Assembly (NCBI GenBank): GCA_037576215.1
Contig: JBANDB010000001.1
Span: 6,820,001 to 6,884,000 of the forward strand
Length of the DNA stretch: 64,000 nucleotides
Direction of reading: 5' to 3'
From: Armillaria gallica
Taxonomy: Eukaryota > Basidiomycota > Agaricomycetes > Agaricales > Physalacriaceae
The position numbers and the translations under genes are program-made. Below, one piece after another: positions 46,657 through 60,700 of the stretch; position 1 is the first letter of the stretch; every line of letters starts with the position of its first letter. The notes under the pieces were generated by a model that was not told where the DNA came from, ran no database searches, and was given only the letters and a program-made list of their open reading frames with translations.

Positions 46657-49600
46657 CGCCAGGACATCTTCTTTTCGCCTTCTCTGATGGTGGCCAGCGA
46701 CCAGTCATGTCGTGGCGTTGGCGCATGTGTGCTTCCAATGATCTATTTCTCACAGAAACAATAGGGAAGCGAGGAAGCCTAAGGTGCGTCTGATCATGAA
46801 TACGCGTTCAAGCACATTGACGACCTATAGCTGGAAGATATCTACCCTGTGACTCAAGCCCATGATTTTCCTCTCTGATTTTGAACAATTACTCATATCT
46901 CCGTCCGTCCCTGTGTCCTTCAACAACCGCTGGCTCTATCTAAGGAATTAAATGGCATCATGGGGAAGGAAAAAGGCGACTGCGGTCCTAGATGTTGAGT
47001 CAGGTCAGCTGTTGTAGCATAGGTATGCGCAATTTGAGCCCATATTTCAAGGTGAGCAATCCTACTGGAAATCGAGTCAGTTATAGGCTCCTGATATCGA
47101 CTCATAATCCTTCTGAAGAACGACTGCCGATATTACGCTTTTGTTACTGGACAGCAGCTATGCCTAAAGAGTTCGTCGTTCTACTCCACCCCATCAAATC
47201 CTTACTGGAAACTGCTTCACCTGGTGAGGTAGACAAAAATGTGTAAACGCGAGTTTCTACCGGTACGCACGGAGATATACATGCAACTTCCATTTTTAGC
47301 TCACGGTGGTTGTTCCGCCAATAGACTTGAGCAAAGGTAATGCACTTTCAACTTCACGATGGAGGCTACGAAAGTCTCTTCGACTAGCTTCCTTTCGCCC
47401 ACAAGTTCGGTGTCGCAGGCATACGCGTACGATTCAAAGGTCAAACGCGCTACCGTTGTACTCTGGTACTATTATTGACGAGATCTCGAATGATCGAATG
47501 GACAAAAATAGATACAACGCACTAATCCTCGGTGAGCGCTGCCTAATTACAACGGCGTCTGCGTTCGCAGCACCGTTCCCTCACAATCACAATCCATTCA
47601 AATTGGCATGGGGGCGACGTTACTGGCCGTCTGCGATGTACCTTCATGTTTTACAAATCCCTTCAAGATATTTTTTAAATATAATCCAGGAACATAGCGG
47701 ATTAGACGACTTAGGACCGAGGCGCTGTTCTTGCATCAATTGACCCCCTCCGCCCTCCCCGTGATAAACTAAACACAACTGAAAACCGCAGGCTGCTTGA
47801 CGAATTTTCTCCTTTTAAAGAGCAAATATGACTCCGGGGTACGGTCGACGAAACCATTGGGAAGCCTTCACCTTCATTTATCTGGAATCTATGGCAGAAG
47901 TTCCCGTGGCTCCTTGAACGTCAATTCTACTAGACCGAATTCGAGTCGGCTGGTGGCTCTCTCCGGTAGGTTTCTTTTCTTCCCTGGCATCTCGCATCCT
48001 TTAGCCGTCTTTGGGCGTCATTATCGCTTCCCATAGCCCTGCCGCCATTACAGAATACATGAATTCTTGTCTATGACATGCCGCAGTCACCGTATCTGTA
48101 TTCAAGGAACCCCGATTCCTCCACATTGACGATGTTGTGGCCTGGATCGGCATCATAGCACCCGTGTGGCACAGGATCGTGTATTTGCTATGCGAGGAGG
48201 TCTTCAAACACACCGTTCCCCATTGGACCGCGCCGTGTGATCCTACCTACCTACCGGTTATCTGCGGAACTTCGATATAAGCGCCCCGGGACTTGTTAAC
48301 AATATGCTGAAGGATTCTGCATGACCTACAGCAGGCATGACTTCGGTGAACCGAAGTCAATAGGGCTCAACATCAATACAATCTCAGGCACTTGTTGTTT
48401 TCGCGATACCAGTAAATTTGAGCCCGTACAGCGGTGCAGGACAGCTACCGACAGGATTCAGGATTCCAATCACAACAACAATAATTTCTAAGATATGGTC
48501 CGAAACTTCTTTGCCTCGATGGAAGACTGATTATGTTCTGATTTTAACCTGCTCTCGACAGCCACGGGGGCGATGAGTCCGATAACTTGTCTGGAACGTA
48601 ACTAGAGCCCCTGAGTGAGGGAGGCAGTACTAATAGGCGCGATATGATGCTAATTGGGACAGCACTGCCAGTACATAAATGTAATATCACTGATCTCCCT
48701 GAGGAAAGCACGATCTGACGCAAACCTAGTGATGTGATATGTGGTGCTGATGCCGAGTCTTCTGACAATAACCCGGTCAAAAAGGATGCAAAAAGGATGC
48801 CGGGAACCTTGACCAAATTTCGGGATGTTTTGATAATTACGGATATTGGGGGGACGTCTGTGGGCAGAAGGGGATGTCGTGCAGCACTTCACATGGGTCA
48901 GTGGTTCAACTGCACGGAAAATTCCTATGTTTGCATGACGCGTTTCCCCCGTCCTTTGCCGAAATCTCCGCAGTATTCAATAAGCATACACACGTATATC
49001 TTCTACCGTCGATGACCTGAGAGCAGCATTAACGTCAAAAGGGAACATCTCAAAACCCATCAAACAGAAAGACTCCACGTACCCGTGTTTATGCACGTTT
49101 ATGCCCGAGTCGGAGGGAAGCTCAGGCTACAGTCTCAAGTCGACCTTTAGTTTCAATTAATTACATAAATTGTGTGGCAAATTTAAATCTTTCTTGACTC
49201 GTCTGTGAACCTTAAAGCCTGGGGGTGTGTGAATCGCGAGTACTTCAGATCCTGATGCGGCGTAGAGACAGATGGCATGGTCTAGTCCAGGGGGGTGTGA
49301 TTTATTGACGACTCATAGATTAATCACAATGAAAGATTGGAACATTGTGGGATATTGGGGATACGTGTACGTATCAGACAGATGGATAGCAGGTTCTGGA
49401 GACCGCGAGCTGTTTGACATTCTGCCATCTCTGTCAGAAAGTCGAGGTAGACAATCTTCCAAACCACAGGTAGACGCTACGAGGTTTAGTCTGAGAGATA
49501 ATCGTTGGGCGGAAGATCGCGGTATCTAGCAGGCCAGGAATGCCCAATCATGGTTCAGCGGACTAGTTGAAAGATCTAGAGCTCAGAAGTGGTGGCGGAT

Positions 49601-52600
49601 GATGAGCTAGACAAAACAGGCTGGAGGTAGATTTGTAGGCATAGGTATGGAGGAGGTTTCTGCGTAGTGAGGACCTCAAGATGCCTGCATACCTTATTTC
49701 GCGTCCATAATTTTTAAAATTTTGAAATCGGGTTTCATTTCGGAGCCAGTCAGGGTACGGCTTAACTTCTCGTTAGATGTGTGTCTGACGTGTCTTCCTT
49801 GATATTCACATTCACGAATAGAACCAGACACATCGTTCCGCACGTCAGTAGTCCATAGATAACATAAGAATATCATCAAACTAAAGCTATAAAAGCCTGG
49901 TACATACCATATCAATCTTATAGTTATATATACCGCCCTGTGACGGGTGTCATTTTGGGGAGAGGATAGCAACGAAAGAAGCTGGCTTACCAGATCTATT
50001 ATGTCGTTCTTCAGCCCGACAAGGGCATATCGAATCGACTCAATATAAGGATATTGGCCCCGACTCCCGTAGTCTGAAAAGATCCATGGAATACATTTTA
50101 TTTCATGATCCGCTATTCCCCTGTTGGCAAGAAACTATTTCATATTGGCGCCTTCAAACCATTCGGGATAGAACTTCGTATCAGTCCAATAAATAACCTA
50201 CCTTTTATTACTATTAATTCCGCGCGCGTAAGTCCTGGTGAGTAATCGATAAGGGGATCGTAGATCCGCATGACAAGTAAACGATTTGGTTATCACGCTT
50301 CCATATGAGTGTAAGGGCGGAATTGTCCAGCCGCAGGATCGGTGAGCAGGCGACTCTTGCTCAACTGCGGAGTGTCCTCGAACAGGCCTGGAAGCGGCGT
50401 AGTTAGAGATTCCGGTCGGAGGTCCTGCAAAGTTGATATACACGGTGACAGAGAAACACCACGATACGAAACTTCATCCATAGTCTGAGTAGTTCCTACA
50501 CAGAGTCAACCGTTACACCCTCGATGGGTAGCCCGGCTCTTCATTGAAATGTCTATATATCATGGAGTGACCATGATGACGGTTTATTGCAGAGCAGTTC
50601 CATTATCCGGTACTCATGAATTGGGCATAGATTTAACGACGAAGCCGATGCCGATGAAGACGATTTTCCCAAAGTCTGCGCCACCGGTAAGGGTTATGAA
50701 AGTGTTGGCATCAATTTTGATGGAGTCGTCCTAAAGCTTCGCTATTTTCAAGCAGATCAGATGCTCTATAGAATATTTCCGGCTCCATAGTGACGATCAC
50801 GCGTGTGAGCGAAGAACGGAATATACACCAGTGGAGACGAGTCTGTACGCCTGAGGAAGCGCTGTTGCCATGCTTTCGACACCAGTGGAAATCATATCGA
50901 TGAGCGGAGGGGCGGGGACAAGAGAGAAGGAGGGAGGCTAATGACCTCTATCTCCACCGCGTCTTGATAGATAACTAATGTACTTGTGGCGGTTAGGGAA
51001 ATGCTGAGTCCAAAGAAGCGTGATTTTCGATGAGAAAGGACAAACGGTTGGAGAGTAGAAGTATGTAATACTCTGATATGAGCCCGTGTCACAAAACATC
51101 CCAGCGCGATGATTCTGGTGCAATAATTGCCTGGGATTCATGAACATCTTTCAAGTTTGGTTTGGCTGTGACAGATCTGGCACGCCGATCTTGGCTACCA
51201 CCAATAGCAACCGGAGTTCGAATTCCACTGACTGCCGGCGGCACTCAACGGTCTCTCTTGCCGCCGGGTGGGTGCCACAGTAAGACTTGATGAGGAGGCT
51301 CTGGCTGCTACCCTTTCAGTTGTTCGGACATGATCTTTAGGCCCCTCGAGTCTCCTGTCTTTGCCGACGTTCTGAACCAAGCTTGCCAACTTTCTGTGTC
51401 CTCGTCTCTGACGAAGGCCGTTTGAAGATCATCATATTGAAAATTCGACGCAAGATACATCCTAATAGGCCGCAATTTCCGGAGCAACTAACTGATCTTC
51501 AGTTTCCTGCTAGGCTCCTCAACGGCTCTCTGTATGTGACTGTTCGCATACCATATATCGGTCCTAATAGCACTGTTCAATGATACGCACCATTGAAGTC
51601 GATATTTTCTTGACGGTCCAGGCTCTTATTCCCTCACAACTATCGCGCAATCCCTTGCGGTCAGGATAACTCACGATTCCTACTCATGTTCCTTCAATGT
51701 GGTCATTGCTGGTAACCGAAGACTCATGCCCGTAGCCAATTGGGAAAGGCGAATGACATGCACAGCGACAACTGTGGCTACTCCAGATCTCTCTCTGATA
51801 CGCGATGTCAGCGACTCTCCGTTCTTCTCGCCATTCATACCTGATTTTCTTCATTGATATTCCAGAGCAATATGATCCGCTTGTGTGGGAAGGCTCATGA
51901 ATTGCGGGAGCTACTCTCTGGACAGCGGCACAACCGGCGTTAATCTGACGGTGCGTGGATACATTTTGAGTCTTTGAATCGATGACTCGTTAGCCTTTTG
52001 CTTCATCCAAGGTACGAGTTATTTTTACGCCGTGAGATGATATTGAAGAATCGAACAGAAGCCAGAACGTATCTCAGTGGTCATGGTGTCAGTTTCTGTA
52101 CTTAGTACCTTGACTTGCCGCTTTGAATCATCAAGCATCGCCAAGCGAACACGTAAACCGACATATATACTTTTTGAATAAAGATCTTGATGTAGGGAGG
52201 GAGGTGAGCGATTTACGCTTACATCAATGATACGCAACCTGATTTTCTTGTACACACCGATTTGATCCTCACTTCAACTGGTCTACTAGGTCACAATCCT
52301 CAATTTGAGGGATACCAATCCAAGACTCTCCCGTGTTCGGACTTCGGGAGCTGCTGTCAAGAAAACATATTATATCTGTCTGAATTCAATATCGATCAGC
52401 CCGGCCTTACGAGCATCGCCCTCCTGACCCTAGACCTTATGTACGCCCTAGATCTATCCCGTGGGACAAACCGGTCGGATATTCTCTTGCGCACTGGAAT
52501 TTGTAACACTACATAAGTTTCCCTTCCTACACATTTCCTCCCCATCGACTTGATCCTTCAACAAGTTAACTACTCTTTCCCGTCTTCCTCTCCTGCTATA

Positions 52601-52620
52601 CACGCGATTTACGAGTCAGA
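46657..52620. other. Gene-poor stretch of about 6 kb
   Basis: Both strands hold only short open frames, without recognisable motifs or splice-linked coding blocks. A short perfect palindrome-like segment (GACTTCGGTGAACCGAAGTC) lies near 48340-48360. I saw no transposon ends or long repeats in it. Confidence 0.4.
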
Positions 52621-53228
52621 ATGTCGTATACCCTCCCAAATCGAGTATCTATCCACTCTACTCCTAGCCTTCAAACTCACTTGGCCACTCTCGAAGTCGA
52701 CGGCATTGCCATCGTCGGTACTAGCAATGGGCATATATATCATTTCCGGGTTTTCATTTACAATCGCGCTTTAAGCTGCAGTGTCAGCCTCGATTGTAAT
52801 CCTACCTACGAGACCCAGGATCCGGACAAGGCTTGTGTCACCATTGACTACAAGACTTACGCTTGGACCCAATCCCAAAATGCTCCGTCTGGCCAAATTC
52901 CCCCATCCACCGGCGCCTTCGACGCCAAGCTTAAGACCCCGTCAAAGGTATGGAATATCTTCAACGTATTATTTAACTCCCTCAAAAGAGACCAATACCG
53001 GTGGGTTGTTTACGTGTCGTTCGGATTCGTTATTCATTGGAATGCAGATTCAATGGCGGTATGGGATGCAGGCACTGGTGTGGTATCATCCTCGGCGATC
53101 TGGAGGTCCATGGCTATGTTGCGCACGGTACCACGGCACAGTTTGAGGCATGGGAACAATCCAAGAGCAGGGAACTTGGTCTTGCCGCTTTCATCCACCC
53201 TCGCGTCCAAGGAGTTTTCTATCAATGA
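52621..53228 (+). pseudogene. Unrecognised gene family, copy A (probably degraded)
   Basis: An ATG at 52621 opens a frame with LPNRVSIHSTP, LEVDGIAIVGTSNGHIYHF and RVFIYNRALSCSVSLD, continuing to about 53060. The related locus at 57031-57500 shows the same blocks in the same order. Beyond about 53060 similarity to copy B continues, but in two other frames in turn (MQALVWYHP, then GDLEVHGYVAHGTTAQFEAW and a stop near 53228). Two frame changes without intron signals suggest decay at the 3' half. I do not recognise the family; the even spacing of hydrophobic and aromatic residues suggests a small beta-rich protein. Confidence 0.5.
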
Positions 53229-56200
53229 TTCTTCTCTTCGCTAAATTCGAATCGATAAATTGTAGAATATTTCACGACTACCTACCTACGCGATATTCGA
53301 GAAGGGACCTGAAGTACTTAACACAAACTACAGTTACTCATCTTCTTAGGTTCCGTACCCTTGTTGAAATCACATGGAATGTGGAGTCGCCACTCACGGA
53401 AGGTCATGGGCGCTGAGTAAATTCAAAGATATGCACGGCCTAACATGATCAGACAACAACACAGGCACGTAATTTGCACCGTTGCATTCAATAAGGCACA
53501 CAAACGGCATGATTTCATTTACAATTTGTCCACGCCAATCCGTGAAGTAATCGGGTGAAGTGACAGAAAAGAATGCGACATACCAAGTCCGGTATATCAG
53601 CGCTCATTGATACGAGGCAGAATCAATTCGTGTCGATATGAGGCCATTGGCCTCGGGAATCAGATTCTCCAAATATCCGCGAGTTCAGTGTATTCCACAG
53701 CCCGCTATTCCCGTGCAAACGGTAGACTCCCCTCATACATTTGCACCCAAGCCTACGGTCTACCAGTCATTTCCGTGAATTAAGTTTTGCATGTGCAAGT
53801 CCTGGTGAGTAAATACTAAGTGCCTGTTATCGTCACAGAATTGTCTTGAACTCGTTAAAGTTGGGACGAAACTTCTGCATAACGAGTAGCGGTTGAGATA
53901 CCATGCTGCCATGTAAACATAAGACTAAAACGGCCCTGCACCAGAATCGTCAAAGAGCTGCATGTTGCAGGTACATATTTCTGGACCCGCACCTTCAAAG
54001 GGACCACTGGGAAATTGCCACAAGTGGGGATTTCGGCGTGAGATGCTTCGGAGTTGATACACATAATGTCATAGTGATACGACGATGCGTCGGAAGCGCA
54101 TCCAAACCCCAGTTTGTCCAAAACGGATGCGACTGTCTGACTCCCAATGAGGGCCATAGCTAAGTAGCGGGGTAAAACTTGAGTCGATGGAGCGATAGTA
54201 TGGCGGGATGGGAATAGTCATTTCTTTCCGTACAAGTCCCGTGGCTTGAGCCTTTTGAGCGCATGAAAAACGCTTAACACCAGTGCCAAATCCAATGAAC
54301 GCAATAGCTCCTAGGTTCGCGAAATCTAAGACAGTCTGAAAAGTGCCGGCGTTGATTTTGGGACACTCCCGAGTCCTTCCATAGCCTGATTATCCCGGAG
54401 TCAGCGAAATGCTTCATAGACTGATGCTGCCATTAGAACATCAATTTCAGATTGTGCGCAAACTCCAAAGGCAGAAATGGAGACATATTTCGGACACGGC
54501 ATATGAGTCCCTTTGAAGCCTTCGATGTGAAAGAACGAAAGGTTGAAGGAAGAGTGCCAAAAAATGCTCCGCTAAGGACCTGCTTAAAAGAGTATGACAG
54601 CATTTTACTTGCAGCTCAGATCCGAAGCGAAACAACAAACATTCGCGAAACTCGTTGAGGATAACACTAAGCGCCCAAGGCAATAGAAGATGGGCGAGAT
54701 TAGCCGACTGAGAGCCAGACAGGTTGTACCGCGGCCTTATGCACCGTCTTTCAACTGCAATTCGGATTACTAGAAGCAGACCCATGTCCGTATTTGAATT
54801 TTCGCTGCAAAGTACCTTATGATGACAACTTATATTTTCCGAGTTCCATAACATATGGGATCAAATCCTCCACGGTCAAATGTATCAAGGCCAGGCTTCT
54901 TCGTCCCTTTGTCGTCGCATATTCCCTGGTGCCGACGCCTACTTCCGGTGATGCTTGTGTTGTGGCATCGTCACTTCTTTGTAACTCCTTTGTGCTACCG
55001 AATTTCCGCTCTATATCCTGTCCGCTTCCATCACCTCCACACTGAGCAATCTATACCACTAATATCACACCGAGGCGTATTTAACCGATGTCACACTGTA
55101 CACACTCAGCTATTATGATTCATCCGTGATTAATTTACTGAAGACGATCACGCAGAAGTAGACGTTCTATATCACAAGACCAAGGTGCGAAGCAAGTTCG
55201 AACAGGTTCATCAACCGAGATTCAGCTCCACTTCAATATCAAAGAAAGACTTACATGTAATGAACGAACTAACGAAACTTGACCCGCGAAGGACGGAGCT
55301 TCATGCAATGTAAAGACCTGTTCTGATGTTTATGCCTCACATACTGGTCAGTAGCATGTAATGACGGAGGACGTGGAATTTCCGCCGCCCAAAGGCACCG
55401 ATAATGTGGTATTATAGAAACAAACATGGATCTCAGACGGTGTCACGGCGGCTCACGCTTAGCATGCTCCTCAGGTCAAAATCGATTCTGAGCTGAGAAC
55501 CAGGCAGTGTACGACGGAAAGAGCAAGGCCAACACAAGGAATAGTTTGCAAGGTGGTAAAATCGGAAAGACCAAGCTTCTATGAGTATATTTCAAAAAAA
55601 GATAGTTCATGCAAGTACTAAGCACATAGACGAGAGTAGATCAGAAACTTCACATGCTATTTCCAATTCGGAGTAAGATCCATCGGAAGCAAAACCCAGA
55701 GAGGGACGAACAGGGAGATTTCCATTGAATCAAGATCCGGAACTTGAGGAGAATGGATAAAACAGTGCAGCTGAGCATGGTGAAAGAATATAACCTACAT
55801 CAGCTGTTTTCTGAGAACATAACCAACTACTGGTGAACAATTGCATGGCATATGTCTTCAACAGCAGTAAATTCGCGAAGCGTCGGGGAGAGAACGGCAC
55901 ATTTTCTAATACCTGGAGCCTGGGCATTGAATTGTCAACACGCGTGCAGTATGAATGATAACAAGGAAATACAAAAATCTCGATGCCTGACAGGTCCATG
56001 AAGGAAGATGAATTTGGTTAACGTATACAGAGAAAGCTATCACCTTCGCACGGCTGATAGGCAGATCTTATGATTTGCGTGAATTCTAGTTCAGCTCTGA
56101 TCCGGGACCATACTCACCGCGCAAGCCCACCGCAGAGACCATATGCACCGTGATTAATGAAATAAGACTGTGAGATGGCTCCAAATTACGATGATTCCGA

Positions 56201-57030
56201 GATAGGAGGTTGTAGAAAAATGCGCGTGCGATTTTAGGTACTCGGAAGGTAGTCAGAGATGTCACAAGTCTTTTCGTCACGGGAAGACGCACATTCAGCT
56301 ACCGCAAGGAAATAGATCTCAAACTCAGAAATGCGTAACGCCAGGCACGGGCGTGAATACCAAAAGAGCCGCAATCAAGGGTGGTGGTCGGAGGAGACTG
56401 GCAGAGCGAGCATGCGATAGTTCGGCTGTAAAAATTGGAATACACGGTCAAGTATATGTCAACTAGTAGAGCATGCAATAACAATACGAGCAGATACTTA
56501 GCAAACCAAAGGAAGAATAGAGAAAGAGAAATTGTATTCTGGATCAGAACGCGTGCACCGTGAGGAAGAATGGTGACTCGACAGTTGCTCGAGCGAAAAA
56601 CGCTCGTGACTACTTTGACAGTTCGGTCCGGCCGTGCCGGTTCCCTTGGACTTTTGAAAGACTTTTGAGTGCCAATAGATTTGGAAGGAATATCACAAAA
56701 AGCAAGTGAGTGTACCGTTTCTATCGCATCGCTAGCAAATGAGCAGTTTTTCTTCGTTTGTTACAAGTTTGCTGGTATCCGTTCAATTTTCACCAGCTCA
56801 AGTGGAACTTGAAGACTGAAGTCACCGCTGCTCACCCATTCGCATGGTGCCGGGTGGAAGGAATGTCAGTGGTGTCCTCCTGACCTTATCTTACCCAAGA
56901 TCATTTTTCTCTCGGGGCGTCCGTATACCCGTCTGTATGAATTACCTATGTGCTCTGCCTCGCTCCGTCTGTCAAGGTACATTGCTGATAAGCCAGCCTT
57001 CTGCTGGCATCTTTCTCTGAAAATACCACT
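53229..57030. other. Gene-poor stretch
   Basis: No gene model is supported. A minus-strand reading run between about 54440 and 53855 (with segments such as TVLDFANLGAIAFIGFGTGV) looks somewhat protein-like, but I could not join it or name a family. Confidence 0.4.
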
Positions 57031-57500
57031 CAGATTGTCCCACACCCTCCCAAATCGCACATCTATCTCCGCTGGCACTGAGCTTCGGCTTCTCCTGGAT
57101 ATCCTCGAGGCCAACGGTCTCGCTATTGTTGGCATCAGCAATGACCACGCATAGCATTGAGTGTAGGTTTCCGTTTACAATCGCGCACTTGGCTGTAGCG
57201 AGAGCCTCGGCCGTGACCTCCCCTCCGATTCTCATGATCCAGATAAAGTTCAAAAACATGACACTTGGCCCTCTACATTGCTCAACGTCGTCAAGAGAAA
57301 CCAATACCGGTGCGTCGATAACATACCGGTTGGCTTTATTTTTAATTGGAGGACAGATTCAACGGGGTTCAAGTTTGGGGCGCAGTCGCTGGTGCGCTAT
57401 GATCCTTAAGGCCTCAAGGACCTGGAGGCGTATGGCTATGTTTCGTCTGGCGATACCAAGGTATTTGAAAGCTGGGAGTGAGCCACTTCGCATCCGGGGA
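57031..57500 (+). pseudogene. Unrecognised gene family, copy B (degraded)
   Basis: Related to copy A at 52621: HTLPNRTSI, ILEANGLAIVGISNDHA, VSVYNRALGCSESL, VKRNQYRC and DLEAYGYVSSGDTKVFESWE align in order. A TAG interrupts the frame after ISNDHA, a TAA follows LVRYDP, and about 100 bp found in copy A are missing. This copy cannot make a full product. Confidence 0.55.
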
Positions 57501-57784
57501 GACTTCTATGATTGATCACTGCTTATTCACCTGAAACTGACATCATATGCGACATGTTGTCAAATAGCATTCGCATCAGCTTCGCTACGAGGAACCTGGA
57601 TCAATGGCTTTCGCTCTGCGGAACCCAGTGGGAAGATACTTAAACTACCGGTAAGAGCCTAGCACAGTACTCTGAATAGAAGCAGGAGTCTTTTTGTCAA
57701 CAAAGTATATAGGCAAATACAAGCGCTGATCAGGTCGAACGGCAAACAAATTACCTGTACACCTTCACGACGCAGCTAGAAATA

Positions 57785-60700
57785 TCAATCATCGTTCCTA
57801 TTCCAGGGTTCATCCTGTATACCTGTCAGTGTCATACTCTCCATCTGCCGCGTGAATTCATTCATCTCCTCCTGAGCCGCCTCACGAATGGCACGATCGT
57901 ATCCACCCGTCTCGTCAACATCTGCGTCTGGATCCCAAGATATCTGCAGACCTCTCCACCCTCCATGCTTGTGGATATAGTTCAAGAATGACCTCCAAAG
58001 CGGGTCAAGAGAGAGTACGGTGGGATCTCCAATTATGATGAGCAAAGCCTTCGCTCGCGTTACCGCAACTAGGAGGAAGGAAGATATCACCAGACTGGAC
58101 GTAGAAGAGTGTGTAAACAGACTGACCGTTGAACCGACGTGGATTTGCGACAAATCCTAGGGTGTGGCGGAGGTCGAACTCAATGAACTCCATGCTGCTT
58201 CTGACGGTCGACATGATGATCACCGTGCGTTCCTAATTGATCAAATTCAGTGTTTCCGCATACTAATGAGAGCAAGCGACTATTATTACCTGACCCTGGA
58301 ATTCTTCTACACTTCCAACCTGAATTCCCGGAGCGACCTTTTCCAGCGATTTCCGTAATCGGCGGACCTGCGCATGATAAGGCGCAATAACACCAATATC
58401 GTCAACAGCTAAATGATCCATTAGACGTAAGTCAATATGAAAACAAAGACAACTTACTGAGCTTCAGCCTTGAATCTCCTAGGAGTTCTTCAACCGTGGC
58501 CTTCACCTGTGATACTTCATCTATGTTGAAGAATGACGGTGAAGACGCCTCTCGATCGTCTCGGCCAGCCATTGCATGGAACACGATAGGGAAATCCTTC
58601 GCTTCGAGATGGTCTGATCCAATGAACATGCCCACGCTATTAGGATCAGCACATGGCTGGAGATCGCCCTTGTAAAAGCGCTCATTGGGGAATTTGAGGA
58701 TGGCAGAATGCGAACGGAAGTTCTGGGTGAGCTTGACGACCCTGAAAAGAAAGATCAGAACGAAGATGTCTTCAGAAAAATATGGAAGCCTGACGATTGG
58801 GCATGTCCCCCGACCTCATCGTAGATTTCCCTTTGCATCAGACGTTCGATATAGCTGGTGTCCAGTCCGAGCTCCCTAGCGATAGACGAACGTATGACAG
58901 GCCCAAGCTGTTTAGGGTCTCCCGATAGGATGATGCTAGTCCTATTATCCGACACTGTCTTCACAGCAATCATCGCTTCAGGCTCTGTCGCCTGGCCGGC
59001 CTCATCAATGAAAATATGTGTAAAATGCCCACGCTGCACCCCGATATTGAAAAATACTGATGCCGATACACAAGTTGCCACTATCACCTGGAACTTCTTA
59101 ACCCTCTCGCAGTCTTGGATAGCATAATGTCCGTCTTTGGTGAACGTGTATGGCTGGAGATCAGCAGGAACGGCGATTTTGGGTCGGGATGGGGCGTAAA
59201 ATCGGAAGAGTTTGTCACTGCCTAATAATGCCTTTAGTCGCAGTGCGATGAGGTCGCTAGCGGAGTTGCTTGGCGCGCAAGCGAGAATTCGGACATTAGG
59301 GTTGCTTCGGAGGATTTGCAGAATGGCTTCTACGACGGTCACCGTTTTTCCGGTACCGGGGCTAGAACACAAGGCAACGTAAGTCCATCTCTTTCAAACT
59401 GTTGCGGGACACGACAACTCACGGGCCAAATATCACAAACGGAACGGTCCCAGGTTGTCGGCGAATAATACAATCAACAGCTTGGCGTTGTCTTGTGTTC
59501 GTGTCGATCAATTGGTTAATGGCGGTCCATGGTATAGCTGGCGACGGCTGCAAAATATGTGTTGCCAATGGGAAAAGTAGACGCCCTGGTGCGAAGGCCG
59601 TCTCTAGTGCTTGGTGTTGACGCCGAAGAGGAATCCTATTCAACTTGAATCTCACGTGCAAACGATCGGACGGAGACACTTGGAATTTAGGACTGAAGCG
59701 TAGGCCAACGGTTTCTAGCAAGACACCGTGCACCCCACCAGAGAACCAGTGTCCCTCGGGGGCATCTTTCTTTCGCACCAAGATATTGTCGCCTAGGAAT
59801 CGTTAGCATCAGGTTATTACCGCTGAGACAGATTCGTACCGATTAAGACGCTCGGGCGCTTCTCGGCCAATCCTGGCACGCAAAGGCTAAAATTGTCAAA
59901 GTGAGCGTGTGTATGGAAGGAACACAACGAACACGCACTCATAGTATTGGCTACGACGGGTGACTGTGGCATTCTTGATATCATAACCATGGAGGTCGTA
60001 ACTAGAGCGTCGAAATAAATCTTCAGCTAGCGGGGAACAAAAAAAAAAAGACGCCATACGATTGCTTGTGTTCTTCAACCCACAACAACAGCTGAAAGAA
60101 CCGCCCATATGAGCCTGTATCAAAATTATGCGGTAAGAACAGATCCTTAAGCTTCTTCTTGATTTCAGAGACGGTCCCCGAGGAAATTGTGTCCAAGAGT
60201 GGTTTGGGGATGTCGGCAAAAGGCAAGGTAATCGAATAAGGAATGACAGTCAGCGCCGGTGGCCGCACACCTTCGACGATATTTAGCTCGGGGTGGCGGG
60301 TGGTTCGCTCTTTAGGGACATAAGCAGACTTGGCCTTGAGAGCTTTGTAGTCAGCCTTGCTACCGACGATTAAGTGAATAGGGCGAGCTATAAGGAACTG
60401 GGTACGAAGACTGAGGTCCTCGAAGACTAAATCCAAACGATCCTCTGCCCTTCCAGCATGAGCTTGTTTAGCAGTGATGGTAAGAGTAATGGGGCTCCTA
60501 GCTTTCAATGCTACTTTATTGACTGTGACGGAAAATCTAATTGGCGTCAGTGACATTACAACAGGTTCAGAAATACGACGCACGGAGTAGGCCTCATTTT
60601 TCCTGTCATTCCCCTCAAGGACGCGAGTTGCGTTTTGACGAGCTTGATGTCCGCACTTGGGACCGAAGTCTCGATGCGAGCGGAAATTTTGACGCCTTCG

